Positions 16,764-26,285 of a DNA stretch of 53,651 nt are shown here, one piece after another. Made by a program: the position numbers and the translations under genes. Position 1 is the first letter of the stretch; each line of letters begins with the position of its first letter. Origin of the DNA: Ktedonobacterales bacterium (GTDB taxonomy: Bacteria; Chloroflexota; Ktedonobacteria; Ktedonobacterales; DATBGS01); contig DATBHW010000004.1 of the NCBI GenBank assembly GCA_036557285.1, positions 1 through 53,651 of the forward strand. Reading direction: 5' to 3'. Under the pieces are notes generated by a model. It saw only the letters and a program-made list of their open reading frames with translations, searched no databases and was not told where the DNA came from.

Positions 16764-19004
16764 ATGCCCAGGGAGACCCGCAAACCCAGGAAAACGCCCG
16801 GCCCCAAACCGCATCAGCAGCCTGCTGCCCCCAGAACGCTTGACGCTTCAGCAAAGCAAGCAGTGCAAGCAGTGCTGGACCAACTCCCTACACTCTCGCA
16901 GCAATTGCGCCAGAGCAGTGATCGCGCCGCCTCCTATCAGGCGCTCTCTCTCATTGAACAACAGCCCGCCAGCGTCGCGCTCGCCGTTGCCGATGCCCTC
17001 GCCTCCAGACACATCGTTGAGGCAGCCGATGTCGCCCTGGCCCTGGCAGAACTCAGCCAGAGCCAGGCGCTGCGTAAAGAGGCGCGGCGCGCCCTGGTAC
17101 GCCTGCGCTCGGCAGGCATCGCCCCCGGCTTCTCGGTCCCGGCCATCGAAACTACCGCCACGCAACGGCAGCGTCCCTTTTACCTGGGCTACGTCACGCA
17201 GACACGCGAGCAGGGGGAGGCGCAGCTTGCGCTCGCCTGGTATGAAAATCAGGCCGCAGGCGATGTGCGCGGGGTGGTCTTTCTACTCGAATTCTGGCGC
17301 GATGGCGTCAAAGACTTCTATATGACGGATGTCACGACTACCAGACGCTTTCAGCAAGACTTCGCTAAAAACCACGCTGTTGTGGCCTGTTCGTTGGCGC
17401 AGGCGCGCCAGCTTGTTCAGGAAGCTCTGGAGATCAACACCTGGCGCAAAACCCCGCTCCCTGACGCCTACAAGCGTCACTATCCTACTATCCGTGACCT
17501 CCTGCTCAACAGCGCAATTGCTGAAGAAGAGGAGCACGCGGTCCTTCAGGAAGGGGATCGTCCCTGGATCGCGCAGCATCTGGAGCCTGAAGAGTTGATC
17601 GCCAATGCGCTCGGCGCGTGGTCATTTGGCGACTATGGCCTCTTCTATGACCTGCTGGCCGACGAACACCCGGCGCGGCGGGCGCAAACGCGCGATGAAT
17701 TCATCCAGCAGCGCCGCCAGTGGGCCGACGAAGCAGACCCGGCGGCCTTGCGCGCGCTGCTCATCCGCGAGCAGTCAGAGGCAGCACAGGCGGGTGGTCT
17801 CTGGACGCCCACCAGCATCCACGCGGGCGGGCGCAAAGATGTTGAGGCATTCTGGTCCCTGCTCCTCAAGGATAGCCCGCTGGGCGGCCAGATGGAGGAA
17901 TTGCCGATGGCAACCATCATCAACCGCGAGACGGGCCGACACTGGTACTGGACCAGCTATACGCTCGTTCAACAAAGCGGGGTCTGGCGCATCAGCCGCC
18001 AGCGCGACCAGGGGCTGCTGGCGCAAGGTCTACCCATCCCCGATCTTCAGCAGCGCGTCAAGGAACTGACCGAAGAGGCTAACCGTATCGCGCAAACGCA
18101 ACCAGCAACGGAAGCAGAGGCCGAGGAAGCCACCCGCACCCTCTTTGGCGCAGTTGTCACCTCGCTGCATACGAACGATGCCCTGATCGCGCGGCTGCCC
18201 CTGGATCGCGCCCCCTACGATCAGGCCGCGCTGGACGCACGCGCCATCGGCCAGTATGAGCGCACCGCCGCCTACTATCAGAAGATGCTTGATCGCTTTG
18301 GTGATCGGGCGCGCCTGCTGACACAACTAGGCATCATGCAATACCTGGCGGGCGCGCGCGACCAGCAAGAGGGCAACCAGACCGGCGCTCAACGCTGGTG
18401 GGACAGCGCCAGCGCATCATTAGAGGAGGCGCGCTCGCTCTCGCCAACCGCCGATACCTATCAGGCGTTGGCCGAACTGCGCCTGGCTGCGAATCGGCTG
18501 GAAGAGGCCGAACAACTGATACGCCAGGCGCTTGAGCTTGACTCCACCCGCGCCGAGCGGTGGGGCGAACTCGGCAGCATCCAGATGAACCGCAGCGAAC
18601 CACGCGCCGCGCTCGAAAGCTTTCAGCAAGCGGCACAGCGCAACCCGGACTTGCCCGGCATCCAGTTTCATATCGGCAGGGCTTATCGCGCTCTCGGAGA
18701 GCCTGAAAACGCCCGACTGGCTTATGAAGAGGCGATTCGCCGCAACCCTAGCGACACCGAGGCACATAATAACCTGGCGGCGCTGTTGGAAGAGCAAGAG
18801 CCTGCGCAAGCGATAGCGTTGCTGGAACGCGCCAGCGCGCTGGCGCCCACTGTTGCGCTCTATCATGCCAATCTGGCAGCACTTCTGCTGCAAACCGGAG
18901 CGATCAAGCGCGGCAAAGCCGAACTGGAGCTTGCCGAACGGCTCGAACCATCCAACCCGGTTGTGCGCCAGGTGCGCGCGTTTGCCAAAAGCCTGAAAGT
19001 TTAG
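16764..19004 (+). CDS. Large tetratricopeptide-repeat protein
   Basis: A 746-residue protein. The basic N-terminus (MPRETRKPRKTPGPKPHQQ) is followed by an alpha-helical region of HEAT-like character to about residue 140. A mixed domain to about residue 420 follows, with no family recognised. The last ~220 residues are TPRs, for example DTYQALAELRLAANRLEEAE, then RAERWGELGSIQMNRSEPRA and GIQFHIGRAYRALGEPENA. It is probably a protein-interaction scaffold; no catalytic motif is seen and there is no signal peptide. AAGGAG precedes the ATG at 16764. Its stop codon overlaps the convergent glycosyltransferase stop by three bases. Confidence 0.72.
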   Translation: MPRETRKPRKTPGPKPHQQPAAPRTLDASAKQAVQAVLDQLPTLSQQLRQSSDRAASYQALSLIEQQPASVALAVADALASRHIVEAADVALALAELSQSQALRKEARRALVRLRSAGIAPGFSVPAIETTATQRQRPFYLGYVTQTREQGEAQLALAWYENQAAGDVRGVVFLLEFWRDGVKDFYMTDVTTTRRFQQDFAKNHAVVACSLAQARQLVQEALEINTWRKTPLPDAYKRHYPTIRDLLLNSAIAEEEEHAVLQEGDRPWIAQHLEPEELIANALGAWSFGDYGLFYDLLADEHPARRAQTRDEFIQQRRQWADEADPAALRALLIREQSEAAQAGGLWTPTSIHAGGRKDVEAFWSLLLKDSPLGGQMEELPMATIINRETGRHWYWTSYTLVQQSGVWRISRQRDQGLLAQGLPIPDLQQRVKELTEEANRIAQTQPATEAEAEEATRTLFGAVVTSLHTNDALIARLPLDRAPYDQAALDARAIGQYERTAAYYQKMLDRFGDRARLLTQLGIMQYLAGARDQQEGNQTGAQRWWDSASASLEEARSLSPTADTYQALAELRLAANRLEEAEQLIRQALELDSTRAERWGELGSIQMNRSEPRAALESFQQAAQRNPDLPGIQFHIGRAYRALGEPENARLAYEEAIRRNPSDTEAHNNLAALLEEQEPAQAIALLERASALAPTVALYHANLAALLLQTGAIKRGKAELELAERLEPSNPVVRQVRAFAKSLKV

Positions 19005-20194
19005 CGGCGATCCAACGCGGCGGCTTGCATTGCATAGTCGCTCAAGAGTTCGTGGGCCGAGGCGATCACATCCTCCGGGGGGATGGCTTTTAAGCAGCGT
19101 CGTGAATAGCACAGATTCACCTTCCAGGGTGGCCGGTTGCCCACAAAATGGAAACAGGGGCTGCATGGCAGATCGCGGTGGGCCGCCAGAAAGCGGAAAC
19201 CCGGCTCCCCTACCGGGTGGAACTGCTGGATATTCGAAGGCCCAAAGATGCCAATGGCTGCTGTGCCAACAGCCCCGGCCATATGCAACGGGCAGGAATC
19301 ATTGCCGATAAAAAGCGTGCTGGCCTCGATCAAGGCTGCCGTTTGCTTGAGCGTGGTTAGGCCGGTTGTGTCTATCGGCGCAAGAGGAAGCCGGGCTGTG
19401 ATGGCTTCAGCCAATGACTTATCTGTGGGGCCGCCCACCAGCACGATTTTCGCCTTATACTGCGTCATCAGGCGCTGTGCGACTGCCGCGAAACGTTCAG
19501 TTGACCACTGCTTGCGCCGCTGAAAGCCCTCGCCTCCTGGATGGATTGCCACCACCACATCTTGAGCCGCCACGCCCGCTTTGCGCAGCAGCGAGCGCGC
19601 AGCAGCGCGATCTTTCCCGCTAAGATAGATGCGCGGGATACGCTCCGACGCCTCCGTCGGGAGGGGCGCGCCAATTTGATTGACAACATCCAGATAGCGA
19701 TCAATGGCATGGCTGGCGCCAAACTTTTCATCGCGGGTTGAGCGCAGCCACCAGTGACGAGGCATCGGAAAACCTACATGCTCATGTCCGCCGCTGATGC
19801 TGGTCAAGACCTGGCCCAGCGTCGAAAAGTTCAAGATCATATCAAATTGCTCGCGCCGCAATTGATAAAGGACACGGGCAACCCGCGCCCACTCCAATCC
19901 TGCGCCAGCAGGATTGACCTGCACCAGAGAATCGAGGTCAGGGTTTCCTTCCATAATGCCATAATTGCTGCGATTGGTCAGGCCAACGATCTGCGCATAG
20001 GGAAATCGCTTGCGCAGGGCATGCAGGGCAGGGGTCGCCAGGAGCGTATCGCCCAGGGGACAGAGGACGGTTGCTAAAATCTTGCGTGGCTCTCCTGGCA
20101 CGGGCGCCGCCGTGCTCACGCCGCCAGTATCCAGGATATGCTGAGTTGGCTCTAGAGACGCAATACTTGCCAATGTACGCAGAGAACGATCCAT
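19001..20194 (-). CDS. Glycosyltransferase family 9 (heptosyltransferase-like)
   Basis: A 397-residue GT-B enzyme of the ADP-heptose:LPS heptosyltransferase type. The N-terminal domain has CPLGDTLLATPALHALRKRF, the GT9 acceptor-side signature. The C-terminal domain has AIHPGGEGFQRRKQWSTERF, LVGGPTDKSLAEAI and FIGNDSCPLHMAGAVG, with GIFGPS, the nucleotide-sugar region. Chloroflexota generally lack classical LPS, so the acceptor is more likely another surface glycan or glycolipid. It lies downstream of the exporter gene on the same strand, with an 8-bp hairpin in the 83-base gap. Confidence 0.87.
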   Translation of the reverse strand: MDRSLRTLASIASLEPTQHILDTGGVSTAAPVPGEPRKILATVLCPLGDTLLATPALHALRKRFPYAQIVGLTNRSNYGIMEGNPDLDSLVQVNPAGAGLEWARVARVLYQLRREQFDMILNFSTLGQVLTSISGGHEHVGFPMPRHWWLRSTRDEKFGASHAIDRYLDVVNQIGAPLPTEASERIPRIYLSGKDRAAARSLLRKAGVAAQDVVVAIHPGGEGFQRRKQWSTERFAAVAQRLMTQYKAKIVLVGGPTDKSLAEAITARLPLAPIDTTGLTTLKQTAALIEASTLFIGNDSCPLHMAGAVGTAAIGIFGPSNIQQFHPVGEPGFRFLAAHRDLPCSPCFHFVGNRPPWKVNLCYSRRCLKAIPPEDVIASAHELLSDYAMQAAALDRR

Positions 20195-20244
20195 AAAACC
20201 CCTACCTCGCTCTTACCAAAGTTCTGTATCGGGATAGCGTGGGC

Positions 20245-20264
20245 GACAGGCGCCGACGCCTGTC
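20245..20264. terminator. Hairpin between exporter and GT9 genes
   Basis: GACAGGCG and CGCCTGTC form an 8-bp stem with a 4-base loop. There is no following T-tract on either strand, so it is a structured spacer or weak terminator rather than a clear intrinsic terminator. Confidence 0.35.
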
Positions 20265-20277
20265 AGGAGTCGTTGTG

Positions 20278-21729
20278 TCACTTTTGGATGTTGCTGGGAA
20301 GCAGCGACTCAAGCTTCTCTTCATAAAGACCAGTCGCTTCGTTGGATAATTCGGGCGACGCTGCCGGAGCCTCACGCGCCGACTGAGCGCCAATACGGGC
20401 ATCAAGGGCGACACTGAGCAGACCACCAACAAAGACCATTCCTGCCAGTACCCACATCACCGTAGCAATACCATACAGATCGGCAATACCACCGATGAAC
20501 AAAATCACCGGAATAGAAGCCGCGTTATAGATAATTGATTGGAGCGAAAGCACCCGCCCCTTGATCGTATCGGGGGTATGTTCTTGAACCAGCGTTAGCG
20601 CCGGAATAGTCATCAAATCGAGTTCACACCCCAGTGCAAAGATCAGCGCCATGATCAGCGCCAGGAACGGCCAGTCATTGAACCATTGCAGCGGGTCAAT
20701 CCGCTCAGCCAGGCGCTGACACACGACCAGCAGAATGCTCGTCACGCTCAGGCCAATAATTCCGGCGCTGATACTGCGCGCCTTGCCCAACCGCTTCACG
20801 ACCCTGGGCATCAAGGCGGAGCCAACCACCAGTCCGACCCCAGCCGGTACGAACACCAGCGCAGCGTTGGCGGGCGGGCGATGCAGCAATTCGACGACAA
20901 ACTTCGGCGCAAGCTGGCCGATCACCAGCAGCAGAACGCTGCCAAACGAGAGTTGCAGCAGCGCAATCAGCAAACGGCGATCACGATAGACAAAGCGCCA
21001 GCTTTCCCCAATCTCGCCCAGCACCCGCCGGAGCAGCGCGACATCTGCTCTTGCTCCCAGCGCCTCGCGTTTCAAGACAAAAAAGCGATTTGGCAGCAGA
21101 AACGTCAGGACGGCGCACAGGAAAAAGGCCAGGCCGATAATCAGATACAAGAACTGCACCGAATCAAGTGTAGTAGCAAAAAGATTCGGAGCAATGGTCA
21201 CTGAAGAGATGACATTCAGAATCACCGGGCCAAGCAGCACAAATCCCAGCGCCTGGGCCAGCGTAAAGGTAATATTGAACAGCGAAAGGGCATTCACCAG
21301 TTCACGTTCATCCACCAGCAGGGGGATGGCTGCCCCCTCTGCGGGGGTAAAGAACTGGCTGATGACCGCAATAATAAAGGTCAGGATATAGACTGGCAGC
21401 ACATCATGTCGATCAATTATCAGATTGACAACGAACCCAAGGGCGCACAGGCCCCGCAGCAAGTTACTCATCCAGAGGACGTGCCGCCGATTGATGCGAT
21501 CAACGATGACCCCGGCAGGAACGCCGAAGAGCACCGCTGGCAGGCTGAAAGAGATAATTGCCAGGCCGATAAGTGTCGAAGAGCCTGTCACCTCAGCAAT
21601 CAGGACCAGCAAACCATAATTTGCCGCATTCTGGATGGTTTGCGAAATAAGTTGTGCCAGCCAGAGTTGTAAAAAAAAGCGATTCCGCAGCAGGCTGCGA
21701 TAGCCTACCTGCGGCGCAACACTCGTCAT
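20278..21729 (-). CDS. Major facilitator superfamily exporter (EntS-like)
   Basis: A 483-residue inner-membrane protein with about 12 hydrophobic segments, of the MFS_3/EntS type that includes enterobactin and macrolide exporters. The N-terminal pattern FFLQLWLAQLISQTIQNAA is typical. The loop 2-3 motif reads GVPAGVIVDRINRRHVLWMS, the family version of GxxxDRxxRR. After the transmembrane region there is a hydrophilic tail of ~40 residues. The substrate is not predictable. A paralogue of the same length class lies at 35,576-37,150. It starts 136 bases after the DUF951 gene in the same direction. Confidence 0.85.
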   Translation of the reverse strand: MTSVAPQVGYRSLLRNRFFLQLWLAQLISQTIQNAANYGLLVLIAEVTGSSTLIGLAIISFSLPAVLFGVPAGVIVDRINRRHVLWMSNLLRGLCALGFVVNLIIDRHDVLPVYILTFIIAVISQFFTPAEGAAIPLLVDERELVNALSLFNITFTLAQALGFVLLGPVILNVISSVTIAPNLFATTLDSVQFLYLIIGLAFFLCAVLTFLLPNRFFVLKREALGARADVALLRRVLGEIGESWRFVYRDRRLLIALLQLSFGSVLLLVIGQLAPKFVVELLHRPPANAALVFVPAGVGLVVGSALMPRVVKRLGKARSISAGIIGLSVTSILLVVCQRLAERIDPLQWFNDWPFLALIMALIFALGCELDLMTIPALTLVQEHTPDTIKGRVLSLQSIIYNAASIPVILFIGGIADLYGIATVMWVLAGMVFVGGLLSVALDARIGAQSAREAPAASPELSNEATGLYEEKLESLLPSNIQK

Positions 21730-21864
21730 GCGTTCCCCAAACTACACCGGGCAATCAGTAAACCAGGCCAGAAACCAGCAGCCTCCACCAATAGACAAAT
21801 CGTTTGACCGCGCCTCCTGGTCACAAAATGCCCTCGACATCAGGGAAAGGTCCGCTCCGCCTGG

Positions 21865-22095
21865 TTACTCCTGGCCCTCATTGTCAGCGGACGCGCTCGT
21901 TTCCGCAGCATGGCTGAGAATCTGCTTCAAGCGGCGCTCAACCTCACTCCTGGGCAACAGAACCCGACGGCCACAGCCCTCGCATTTGAGGCCAATATCA
22001 GCGCCCAGCCGCACCACCAGCCAATCATAGCTGCCACAGGGATGTGGCTTGCGCAGCCGGATGCGATCATGCAACGCGAACGGGACAAACTTCAT
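21865..22095 (-). CDS. DUF951 family protein
   Basis: A small basic protein of 76 residues that matches the DUF951 family, a Firmicutes/Chloroflexota protein often found beside nucleotide or ribosome genes. The core RIRLRKPHPCGSYDWLVVR is followed by GADIGLKCEGCGRRVLLPR. The single CPxCG-like pair (CEGC) together with HPCG suggests a metal site. Function is unknown. Of two adjacent ATGs the second (22095) has the better spacing from GAGGA. It lies 30 bases downstream of nadD, the usual gene order for this family in these phyla being variable. Confidence 0.85.
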   Translation of the reverse strand: MKFVPFALHDRIRLRKPHPCGSYDWLVVRLGADIGLKCEGCGRRVLLPRSEVERRLKQILSHAAETSASADNEGQE

Positions 22096-22124
22096 CATCT
22101 AATCCTCTATGTGCCTGGTTAACC

Positions 22125-22829
22125 TCACAAGCCGGGCGAACGATGAGGCGCTGACTGGCGTACCTCTTGCCATGCCGCGAGTGGCTGGCGGTAGAGGCCA
22201 TGCGCCAGGATATAGGCTTCTACGGCATCCGGTACTTGATAGCGAATGGGGCAGCCACTCGCTGCCCGTCTGCGCAGATCGCTTGAACTGATAGCAATCT
22301 GCGGGGCTTCCAGCGGCATCAATCGCTGCTTGATGCCCGGTACAGCTTCCTCTAGCCGCGCCAGGTAGTCCGGGTCCAGTTGATAGCCGGGCCGGTGAAC
22401 GGCCACTAATGTATCCGCCTGCCGGACCACACCCGCCGGATCGTGCCAGGTGAGCAGATCATCCAGCATATCAAAGCCAATCACAAAAGCGATAGCTGTC
22501 TCTGGCCCCCATTGTTCGTGCAGCAGCCTGAGCGTATCCACCGTGAAAGATGGGCCAGGGCGTTCCAGGTCCACCAGGGAAATAGCAAAGGCGGGGTTGC
22601 CCGCAATGGCTAGCTCCACCATGCGCAGCCGGTGCTGGGCAGGGGTAATCAGATGGTCACGCTTATGAGGAGGATCGCCCGCGGGAAGGAAGTAAAGCCT
22701 ATCAAGATGCAGCGCCGAGACAGCTTCCTGGGCCACAATGAGATGCCCGACATGAATCGGATCAAACGTCCCGCCCAACACGCCAAACTGCCGTTGTATC
22801 GAGCGCGGGCGTTCCGAAGATTGCGCCAT
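22125..22829 (-). CDS. nadD: Nicotinate-nucleotide adenylyltransferase
   Basis: NadD makes deamido-NAD from nicotinate mononucleotide and ATP. The nucleotidyltransferase signature FGVLGGTFDPIHVGHLIVAQE is near the N-terminus with the HxGH motif. FLPAGDPPHKRD follows, and the C-terminal ISSSDLRRRAASGCPIRY is the ISSTxIR motif. Length is normal at ~234 residues. The start is either ATG at 22829 or GTG at 22847; neither has a strong ribosome site. It is the middle of the gluQRS-nadD-DUF951 minus-strand block, with its own promoter upstream. Confidence 0.93.
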   Translation of the reverse strand: MAQSSERPRSIQRQFGVLGGTFDPIHVGHLIVAQEAVSALHLDRLYFLPAGDPPHKRDHLITPAQHRLRMVELAIAGNPAFAISLVDLERPGPSFTVDTLRLLHEQWGPETAIAFVIGFDMLDDLLTWHDPAGVVRQADTLVAVHRPGYQLDPDYLARLEEAVPGIKQRLMPLEAPQIAISSSDLRRRAASGCPIRYQVPDAVEAYILAHGLYRQPLAAWQEVRQSAPHRSPGL

Positions 22830-22953
22830 AGACCTGTGAGATCGCACAGATGCTCACCATCCCCTTTGTCTCTGGTTCTGGCTATACCCGATAGTAACAA
22901 CACCGCATCACCCCTAGCAACCATTGAGTGTTCACCAGAGTTCTCCCCGCGCC

Positions 22954-22959
22954 ATTATA
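22954..22959 (-). promoter_or_regulatory. Extended -10 promoter element upstream of nadD
   Basis: On the minus strand TATAAT is preceded by TGTGA, giving a TGN extended -10. It lies about 107-125 bases before the nadD start. The -35 region is weak, as is common for extended -10 promoters. Confidence 0.45.
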
Positions 22960-23021
22960 TCACAGCGCGCCCTGGCCCTCGTCAGGAGCGGTCCGACGGC
23001 TTTCTTAGAAACGGGGCAAGT

Positions 23022-23981
23022 TCAAAACACTACAACTGGCCCGGCGGCTACCCCTGAGAGCCGATCAGGCTTAAAGAAGGCTAAGAGTTCGTGGGCGCTG
23101 AGTGATTCACCTGCTGGGCAAAGCCCACAGCTTGCCGCCAGCGCGCCCAGCACGCGCTCTGGTGAAAGGCCAGCCGCGCGCAGCGCCCCGACACCAGCAG
23201 CCTGCTCGCGCTTCGCCAGGCGCGCGCCCTGCGCATCAACGACCAGCGGCACATGCCCAAACACCGGAGCCGCAAAGCCCAGCGCCTCAAAGAGCGTGAT
23301 TTGCCGGGCCGTTGAGCTAAGCAGGTCTGCGCCACGCAACACCTGCGTTATCTGCATCAATCCATCATCCACGACAACCGCAAACTGATAGGCCGGGATG
23401 CCATCGCTGCGCGAGAGGATGAAATCCCCGACGACCTGGGCCACATTTTGCGTCACCAGGCCAACGACCAGATCGGTAAACTGGATCAGCCGGTCTGGCG
23501 CCCGGAAGCGCAGGCAGGGCCGTCTGCCCGCCACCTCTCGCGCTTGCCGCTCCGCCGCGCTCAGGTTCCGACACGTGCCTGGATAACGCGGCCCCTCATC
23601 ACCTGCGTCCTGGGGTGCGCTCGCTGCTCGCGCCACCTCGGCGCGGCTGCAATAGCAGGGATAGACCAGATCAGCCGCGCGCAAACGCGCTAGATAATCA
23701 TTGTAGATAGCCTGGCGCTCGCTTTGCAGGTAGGGGCCAAAGGACCCACCCCGATCTGGCCCCTCATCCCAATCCAGGCCCAGCCAGCGCAAATCTTCCA
23801 CTATCCGCGCCACAGCTCCTGGGCGCACGCGAGGCCGATCCAGGTCTTCCACGCGCAGCACAAACGCGCCGCCCGCCTTGCGCGCAAAGAGCCAGGCGAG
23901 TAATGCTGTGCGAACGTTCCCCAGGTGCAGGTCGCCGGTTGGGCTGGGAGCATAACGCCCCCGAATGGGCGGCTTGTTCAT
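23022..23981 (-). CDS. gluQ: Glutamyl-Q tRNA(Asp) synthetase
   Basis: GluQRS attaches glutamate to the queuosine of tRNA(Asp). It is a shortened GluRS that lacks the anticodon-binding half, and the ~319 residues fit that. The first motif YAPSPTGDLHLGNVRTALL contains the HIGH-type HLGN. The cysteines of the zinc knuckle are CYCSRAEV and the downstream YPGTCR. The KMSKS-type loop reads RLAKREQ. The ATG at 23981 is preferred over a TTG at 24014. The final ~50 residues (ERVLGALAASCGLC to RLSGVAAGPVVVF) match the family tail. Confidence 0.88.
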   Translation of the reverse strand: MNKPPIRGRYAPSPTGDLHLGNVRTALLAWLFARKAGGAFVLRVEDLDRPRVRPGAVARIVEDLRWLGLDWDEGPDRGGSFGPYLQSERQAIYNDYLARLRAADLVYPCYCSRAEVARAASAPQDAGDEGPRYPGTCRNLSAAERQAREVAGRRPCLRFRAPDRLIQFTDLVVGLVTQNVAQVVGDFILSRSDGIPAYQFAVVVDDGLMQITQVLRGADLLSSTARQITLFEALGFAAPVFGHVPLVVDAQGARLAKREQAAGVGALRAAGLSPERVLGALAASCGLCPAGESLSAHELLAFFKPDRLSGVAAGPVVVF

Positions 23982-24049
23982 GACTATAGGAAGCAATTCT
24001 CTCAATGGAACCAATTATGGAAAACATCAAATAGAGCGCCCAGCCAGGC

Positions 24050-24775
24050 TCAGCCTTCGGGCGTCCGCGCCCCCGATGGCAGCGGCGGCACACAACTTGC
24101 CGACCACGAACAGCCCTGGGAGCCGCCAGCGGAAAGAAGCGGAGCAACCGCTATGCCACGTTCAAGCAATAAGCGCGTCACCAGACACAGCGGCAAACCC
24201 ACCACCGTCAGATAGCATCCTTCAACCCGCTCGACAGGATGAAAAAGTTCATGCTGAACGGCATAGCCCCCGGCTTTATCCAGCGGATCGCCCGTCGCCA
24301 CATAGGCCGCGATCTCCGCGTCGCTGTAGCCGCGCATCCAGACGGCTGTACAACGCTGCCCTGACGTTAAGATACCATTCCGGCAGTCACATAAAGCAAC
24401 ACCTGTCGCCACCTGATGTGCCCGCCCGCGCAGCCGCCGCAGCATCCGCTCCGCATCCGCGCTATCAGACGGCTTGGAAAGCATCTCGCCATCCAGAATC
24501 ACGGTGGTATCGGCGGCCAGAATCACGCCGTCAAAATCTAGTTTGCTGGCCGCCACGGCCCGCGCCTTCTCTACCGCCAACGCCTCGACCAGATCGGGAA
24601 AGCTGCCTCGAAACGCCTCGGCAAAGGCATCTTCGTCCAGATCAGCGGGCGCAATCCTGAACGGAAACCCCAGCCTGCCAAAGATTTCGCGCCGCCTGGG
24701 CGAACCCGACGCCAGCAGCAGCGAAGGCATCTGCCCAGAAGCCATTGGGTGTTCTTGCTCGCTCAACGCATCCAT
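24050..24775 (-). CDS. maf: Maf family nucleotide pyrophosphatase
   Basis: Maf proteins hydrolyse non-canonical or excess nucleoside triphosphates (dTTP/UTP type or m7GTP type) and have been linked to septum formation. The N-terminal LLLASGSPRRREIFGRLG is the family signature. LAADTTVILDGEMLSKP carries the catalytic Asp. The C-terminal TGDPLDKAGGYAVQ is the second conserved block. The protein has 241 residues against ~200 usually, with ~20 extra at each end. Start is ATG 24775, or the ATG ten codons later. Confidence 0.9.
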   Translation of the reverse strand: MDALSEQEHPMASGQMPSLLLASGSPRRREIFGRLGFPFRIAPADLDEDAFAEAFRGSFPDLVEALAVEKARAVAASKLDFDGVILAADTTVILDGEMLSKPSDSADAERMLRRLRGRAHQVATGVALCDCRNGILTSGQRCTAVWMRGYSDAEIAAYVATGDPLDKAGGYAVQHELFHPVERVEGCYLTVVGLPLCLVTRLLLERGIAVAPLLSAGGSQGCSWSASCVPPLPSGARTPEG

Positions 24776-24804
24776 CCTACTTGATCAACAACGCTGTTAG
24801 CCGC

Positions 24805-26079
24805 TTAACATATACGCAAGACGGCAACGCACTCGATATGCGCCGTCTGAGGAAACATATCTAGCGGCTGCACGTTCACCAGGTGATAGCCCGCCGTTGT
24901 CTCGCAGAGGTAGCGAAGGTCGCGGGCCAGCGTGGCCGGATCGCACGAAACATAGACTACACGGGAGACGCGCCGCTCTATCAGCGCATCCAATACCTGG
25001 CGCTGGCAGCCCTGGCGCGGCGGGTCCAGTACCAGCCCGTCAATCGTCTCTGGCAGAGACGGCAGCACCAGTTCCGTCTTACCCTGGAGAATCTGCACGT
25101 TGGCGGCGTCGCGCACGTTCCAGAGCGCATCGCGCACCGCGCTTGCCGATTCCTCAATGCCAATCACGCGCCGCGCATGCCGCGCCAGCAGCAAGGCAAA
25201 CGTTCCCACGCCACAATAGGCATCGGCCACCGTCATCTCCGGGCCAGACTCCAGACCGCGCAAGACCAGCGCCGCCATCTGGTCCGCCTGGAGTGTATTC
25301 GTCTGAAAGAACGAACTGGGCCGTATCCGAAAACGCGCTCCCGCCAGTTCCTCCTCCATGCTCTCCTCGCGCACCTCGAACCCCGACGCCTCTAACTGCG
25401 CCTGAACTTCCGGCGCGGGTGCAGGTTGCAGCAAAAGCTGGCCGGTATTGGCCCCACAGCGGACCAATACCTGTGGACGCGGCTGCGGTAGCTCAGACAG
25501 CGCCTTCAAGGCGCGATTGATGGATTCGTGGGCAATCGGACACGCATCGAGCGGAATAAGCCGGTGCGAGCCACGCACCGTCAGACCCACCTGTCCTTCG
25601 CGGTTCACCGAAAAGCGCATATGGTTGCGATAGCGCCAGGGAGTCTCGCAGGCCAGCGTCGGCAGCACAGGCGGATCAACAAAACCGCCTTCACCGCGCA
25701 GCAGATCAGCGACCATTTCGCGCTTGATCTCCAATTGCCGGGCGTAGTCAATATGCTGGAACTGGCAGCCGCCACACACGCCAAAATGCGGGCATGGGGC
25801 TTCAACCCTCCAGGGCGAACGCTCAAGCACCTGAAGCATGGTGATACGCGGCGACAAGCGCCGCCGTCGGTTCTTACGCCGCCCTGTTCGCGGCGGTGGC
25901 TCCTCGACAGAGACGATCACCCGCTCGCCTGGAATCCCTCCCGGCACACTCACCTCCTGGGGAAAGCGTTCGTCTGCCTCCTCTGCTGGCTGGCTGGCAT
26001 CTGGCAATCTGGCAATGATCTGCCCAACGGCATCGCCCTCGCGGGTGAAGCCGGTCAGTTGCACTTCATAACAGCGCAT
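24805..26079 (-). CDS. rlmD: 23S rRNA (uracil-5-)-methyltransferase RumA/RlmD type
   Basis: This family methylates C5 of uracil in 23S rRNA, U1939 in E. coli. A TRAM domain opens the protein (YEVQLTGFTREGDAVGQI). The 4Fe-4S cysteines follow in CPHFGVCGGCQFQH, with DACPIAHE as the probable fourth ligand. The SAM region is VADAYCGVGTFALLLA. The catalytic cysteine is in VVYVSCDPATLARDL. The start at 26079 places the TRAM domain at the N-terminus. The frame stays open back to 26190, but that adds a hydrophobic stretch not typical of the family. Whether the target is U1939 or another uracil (RlmCD-like dual use) cannot be decided. Confidence 0.88.
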   Translation of the reverse strand: MRCYEVQLTGFTREGDAVGQIIARLPDASQPAEEADERFPQEVSVPGGIPGERVIVSVEEPPPRTGRRKNRRRRLSPRITMLQVLERSPWRVEAPCPHFGVCGGCQFQHIDYARQLEIKREMVADLLRGEGGFVDPPVLPTLACETPWRYRNHMRFSVNREGQVGLTVRGSHRLIPLDACPIAHESINRALKALSELPQPRPQVLVRCGANTGQLLLQPAPAPEVQAQLEASGFEVREESMEEELAGARFRIRPSSFFQTNTLQADQMAALVLRGLESGPEMTVADAYCGVGTFALLLARHARRVIGIEESASAVRDALWNVRDAANVQILQGKTELVLPSLPETIDGLVLDPPRQGCQRQVLDALIERRVSRVVYVSCDPATLARDLRYLCETTAGYHLVNVQPLDMFPQTAHIECVAVLRIC

Positions 26080-26285
26080 TCGCGCTTGCTGATCCACCGG
26101 CAAGGCCAAAAGCAATCCTCTCAACTGAAAGAGAGCAACCACAATAAGGGAGTAAAAAGCTGAACTTCCAGCCCATTGTATCACTCTCAATTACAGCGAA
26201 GCAAAGAACCGGCAGTTCTGGCGCGTAGAACCCTCAAAGCGGTATAGTAACAAAAGATAGTGCTATGGAGAGCAGGAGAACCAGC